From Halomonas alimentaria (lineage in GTDB: Bacteria > Pseudomonadota > Gammaproteobacteria > Pseudomonadales > Halomonadaceae): a stretch of 64,000 nucleotides of DNA. Under the pieces are notes generated by a model. The model was given only the letters and a program-made list of their open reading frames with translations, was not told the DNA's origin and did no database searches. Below are positions 60,983 through 64,000 of this stretch, piece by piece (positions within the stretch are counted from its first letter, which is position 1; each line of letters starts with the position of its first letter). The DNA is taken from contig NZ_WUTT01000001.1 of assembly GCF_009902005.1 (NCBI RefSeq), positions 621,501 to 685,500 of the forward strand, read 5' to 3'. The position numbers and the translations under genes are program-made.

Positions 60983-61984
60983 ATGCGTGGATTCAGGTGC
61001 TGGATAGGGGCCGGGATAGCGGCGACAGGGCTGAGCGTCGGCTCGCTTGCTGCGGGCGAGATGAGTGGCATGCCTTCCGACTCGAGGCTTGGTGAGGCCG
61101 CGTCGATCGAGGCGATTGCTAGAGCCTTCCTGCCCGAAGCGCAGTGGCAGCCCCGGGATGCCCAGGCGCTGCAGGCCGAGATCCGACAGCGGTTGGATGA
61201 CGGTGATGGGTCTAGCATTTTCCATCCAGATGCCGATACCGGTCCGCTCACCAAGGCGTTGCTGGTGTTGATGATAGAAGAGGCGGACTTGCCCCATTCA
61301 CGGGTGCGGTTGCGTTACGCCAGGGCGAGCGTTGCCCCGCAAGGACAGGCACCGATTCCGGTGGAGTTGGTGGAGGTCGCCCGTTTCAATCTCGGGCCGG
61401 CACGCCGTGAGGGCCTGATAGCCCAGCACGGGGAGTCGCGTGTGGCAACCGCCGAGGACTTCGGTGACGGGAAGCATATCGCCTGGCGATTCATCACTCG
61501 TCCGATCATGGGTCAGGTGGCCGATATCACCCATGCGTCGCGTCGCGAGATTCCCCTCGAAGGTGCTTTCTGCCTCAATGCACCGTGCTCGACCGCGGAC
61601 TCGCTGATTGAACAGGCCCGTGACTGGCCGGCACCCTCGTCACTTGAACCAGCATCGAGCTCACTACCCCTGGAAGTCGCATTGCTGGAAATGGGACTGG
61701 AGCGCCTCGGGCTCGTGCAACGCGACAATAGCGGTCCGGGTCGCTGGCACCCCCCGGAGTGGCCCGAAAGCGTGCCGCCCGGCGCGTCCTTCATGGAGGT
61801 GCTGGTGGAGCGTGGACTGGGGCAGGACGACGGTGTTGACCTGGTGATCTATCTTGATCAGCTGATGGACGACGACATCAAGGCGCTGTGGCAGCGGTTG
61901 ATGGCGGTGGACACGGGGGCAGGAGAGCCGCCCCGGGTCTGGGAAACCCAGGACCGTGAACCCTGGCCGAGGCCCGACTGGTAG
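60983..61984 (+). CDS. Exported protein, unrecognised
   Basis: This 333-residue protein has a signal peptide (about 1-24, WIGAGIAATGLSVGSLAA). The mature part has helical Asp/Arg-rich sequence (QALQAEIRQRLDDGDGSS), VELVEVARFNLGPARREGLI and HIAWRFITRPIMGQVADITH. One Cys pair (FCLNAPCS) could form a disulfide. No family recognised. The ATG at 60983 has AAGGAG 6 bases upstream. It is divergent from the VWA gene. Confidence 0.75.
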   Translation: MRGFRCWIGAGIAATGLSVGSLAAGEMSGMPSDSRLGEAASIEAIARAFLPEAQWQPRDAQALQAEIRQRLDDGDGSSIFHPDADTGPLTKALLVLMIEEADLPHSRVRLRYARASVAPQGQAPIPVELVEVARFNLGPARREGLIAQHGESRVATAEDFGDGKHIAWRFITRPIMGQVADITHASRREIPLEGAFCLNAPCSTADSLIEQARDWPAPSSLEPASSSLPLEVALLEMGLERLGLVQRDNSGPGRWHPPEWPESVPPGASFMEVLVERGLGQDDGVDLVIYLDQLMDDDIKALWQRLMAVDTGAGEPPRVWETQDREPWPRPDW

Positions 61985-62033
61985 CTTGGTTGCCCTGGCC
62001 CCGGCGTTCAAGCAACTCAATAAGGAAATGGAT

Positions 62034-62546
62034 ATGAGAGACATCGGACAATCGTTCTGCCTGGCACTCTGTGCCGGCGTGATGACTCTGGCCTCGGCCC
62101 AGGCTCTGGCTAATGAGATCCACGGAAGCCTGGACGGCGAGGAGCGCGAGTGGCATGTGGTGACTCATGCCGAGGGCTCGACGGCCAACTACCACGAGCT
62201 GATGCCCGGCATGCTCAACGTCACCATCCAGGGGCATCGGGAGGAAAAGTTCGCGACCCAGGGCACGCTGAGCATCGATTTCATGGTGATGCAGGGGTCG
62301 CCAAGTGCCGCCTCGGTGACCTATTTTTCCGAAGCCAGCATGGTGCCGCATTATGGTACCGAGACGGAGGTGCCCATCGAGCTCGAGGTGCTGGAACTCG
62401 AGGGCGACAGCGGGCGCGCCAAGGGGAGGGTCCGCACTTCGTTGGCCTATGTGGAATCGATGCAGAGTTCCCACGACGCGGATAACAGCATCGACCTCGA
62501 CGTCGAGTTCGACGTGACCCTGGTGCGCGAAGAGCTGGAGCTGTAG
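62034..62546 (+). CDS. Small exported protein, unrecognised
   Basis: This 170-residue protein has a signal peptide cut after QALA (LALCAGVMTLASAQALA). The mature part is beta-rich with REWHVVTHAEGSTANY, LSIDFMVMQGSPSAASVTYF and IELEVLELEGDSGRAKGRV. ATG codons at 62028 and 62034 are possible; TAAGGA at 62021-62026 suits 62034. It follows the preceding exported protein after 49 bases, so the two may be co-transcribed. Function unknown. Confidence 0.75.
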   Translation: MRDIGQSFCLALCAGVMTLASAQALANEIHGSLDGEEREWHVVTHAEGSTANYHELMPGMLNVTIQGHREEKFATQGTLSIDFMVMQGSPSAASVTYFSEASMVPHYGTETEVPIELEVLELEGDSGRAKGRVRTSLAYVESMQSSHDADNSIDLDVEFDVTLVREELEL

Positions 62547-62560
62547 ACAGCGATGTGAGC

Positions 62561-62600
62561 GAGGTGAGCCGCCGCACGGCGTCCGGCGGCGGCTCACCTC
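62561..62600. terminator. 15-bp hairpin between convergent genes
   Basis: GAGGTGAGCCGCCGC (62561-62575) is the exact complement of 62586-62600, with a 10-base loop. It begins 14 bases after the exported protein's stop and 4 bases before the end of the convergent ABC permease. A two-way terminator is likely, although no U-run is present. Confidence 0.7.
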
Positions 62601-62604
62601 GATG

Positions 62605-63439
62605 TCACGGCTTCAGGCGGTACCCGGTGCGGAAGATCCAGGCCACCAGGGCGATGGCCGCCCCCAGGAACAGCAGGATCATGGCCAGGCTGACCAGTGG
62701 GCTGACGTCGCTGATGCCGTAGAAGCTCCAGCGGAAGCCGCTGACCAGATAGACCACGGGATTGGCCAGGGTCACCGCCTGCCAGAAGGGCGGCAGCATA
62801 TCGATGGAGTAGAAGGTGCCGCCGAGGAAGGTACGGGATTGGCCAGGGTCACCGCCTGCCAGAAGGGCGGCAGCATATCGATGGAGTAGAAGGTGCCGCC
62901 GAGGAAGGTGAGCGGGGTGATCACCAGCAGTGGCACCAGCTGCAGCTTCTCGAAGCCGTCGGCCCAGATGCCGATGATGAACCCCAGCAGGCTGAAGGTC
63001 GCCGCCGTCAGCACCAGGAACAGTACCATCATCAGCGGATGCTCGATGGAGTAGGGCACGAACAGCCGTGCGGTGGCCAGCACGATAAGCCCCAGGATCA
63101 GCGACTTGCTGGCCGCCGCCCCCACATAGCCGACCACCACCTCCCAGTAGGACATGGGCGCTGAGAGCACCTCGTAGATGGTCCCCGAGAAGCGTGGAAA
63201 GAAGATGCCGAAGGAGGCGTTTGAGACGCTCTGGGTGAGCAGCATCAGCATGATCAGCCCTGGCACGATGAAGGCGCCGTAGCTCACCCCGTCCACCTCG
63301 CTGATCCGCGAGCCGATGGCGGCGCCGAACACCACGAAGTAGAGCGAGGTCGAGAGCACCGGCGAGACGATGCTCTGCAGCACCGTGCGCAGGCTGCGCG
63401 CCATCTCGGCCAGGTAGAGGGTCTTCACGGATTCGAGGT

Positions 63440-63443
<4 letters not shown>
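62605..63443 (-). pseudogene. ABC-2 type permease disrupted by a 77-bp duplication
   Basis: The start at 63443 gives [40 protein letters not shown] and [20 protein letters not shown], the pattern of ABC-2 type permeases such as YadH. After LANPV the frame is lost because an exact 77-bp copy follows. Removing one copy restores a 253-residue protein continuing [20 protein letters not shown] and ending in TGYRLKP. The gene is therefore broken as given. It either decayed recently or the duplication is an assembly error. The ATP-binding gene upstream overlaps its start by four bases. Confidence 0.85.
62756..62909. repeat. Exact 77-bp tandem duplication
   Basis: The 77-base sequence at 62756-62832 is repeated without change at 62833-62909. 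Because 77 is not a multiple of three it shifts the permease frame. Absence of any mismatch indicates a very recent event or an assembly artefact. Confidence 0.95.

Positions 63444-64000
<557 letters not shown>

Overview
The window is GC-rich chromosomal DNA of a gammaproteobacterium, most likely a Halomonas-type member of the Halomonadaceae. This is inferred from the order rpoE-rseA-rseB-mucD-lepA-lepB-rnc-era-recO-pdxJ-acpS, the barA/cysM-rlmD-relA-mazG block beside it, the NhaD-type Na+/H+ antiporter, and FNR/Anr-type promoter sites. No rRNA, tRNA, CRISPR array, prophage or insertion sequence was seen.

Layout. 1-21.7 kb is a tightly packed plus-strand housekeeping run: the envelope-stress sigma factor with its anti-sigma proteins and a DegP-type protease, then translation factor LepA, signal peptidase I, RNase III, Era, RecO, PdxJ and AcpS. 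The hybrid kinase BarA is convergent. CysM, RlmD, RelA, MazG and PEP carboxylase follow, several with ATGA stop-start overlaps. 21.8-31.6 kb carries an outer-membrane protein, PanE, TopB, an ABC1/UbiB kinase, a SEC-C protein, an AmpG-type permease, RfaH and a SlyD-like isomerase. 31.6-34.3 kb holds a 36-residue membrane protein behind an FNR/Anr-type promoter, then an Arg/Ser-rich Tat-signal protein translationally coupled to an HPr-kinase-like/PqqD fusion, a possible peptide-modification system. 34.3-41.4 kb has proS, an acetyl-CoA hydrolase/transferase behind a perfect FNR box, the SatD-DUF3307 pair with three phased operators, and a MoxR/VWA pair.

41.4-47.0 kb is accessory DNA: an AbiE toxin-antitoxin pair with two palindromic operators, a cupin/SDR/dehydrogenase group, and a scar holding a P-type ATPase tail, a frameshifted amidohydrolase fused to a cupin, fragments of a second diverged copy of the same group, and an inserted BrnT/BrnA pair. 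47.0-53.6 kb returns to core-like genes: nhaD, a DUF1294 protein, DNA polymerase II, an AhpD-like protein, trxC and yejK. 53.7-56.7 kb is a three-gene signalling operon. 56.9-62.5 kb contains unrecognised membrane and exported proteins and a VWA protein with five tandem C-terminal repeats. The right edge is an ABC exporter whose permease gene is broken by an exact 77-bp tandem duplication.

The best candidates for something new are the SatD operator array, the Arg/Ser-rich peptide with its HprK-PqqD fusion, and the mirrored FNR-type sites before the small membrane protein. All functional statements are family-level inferences from reading the sequence; no database search was possible.
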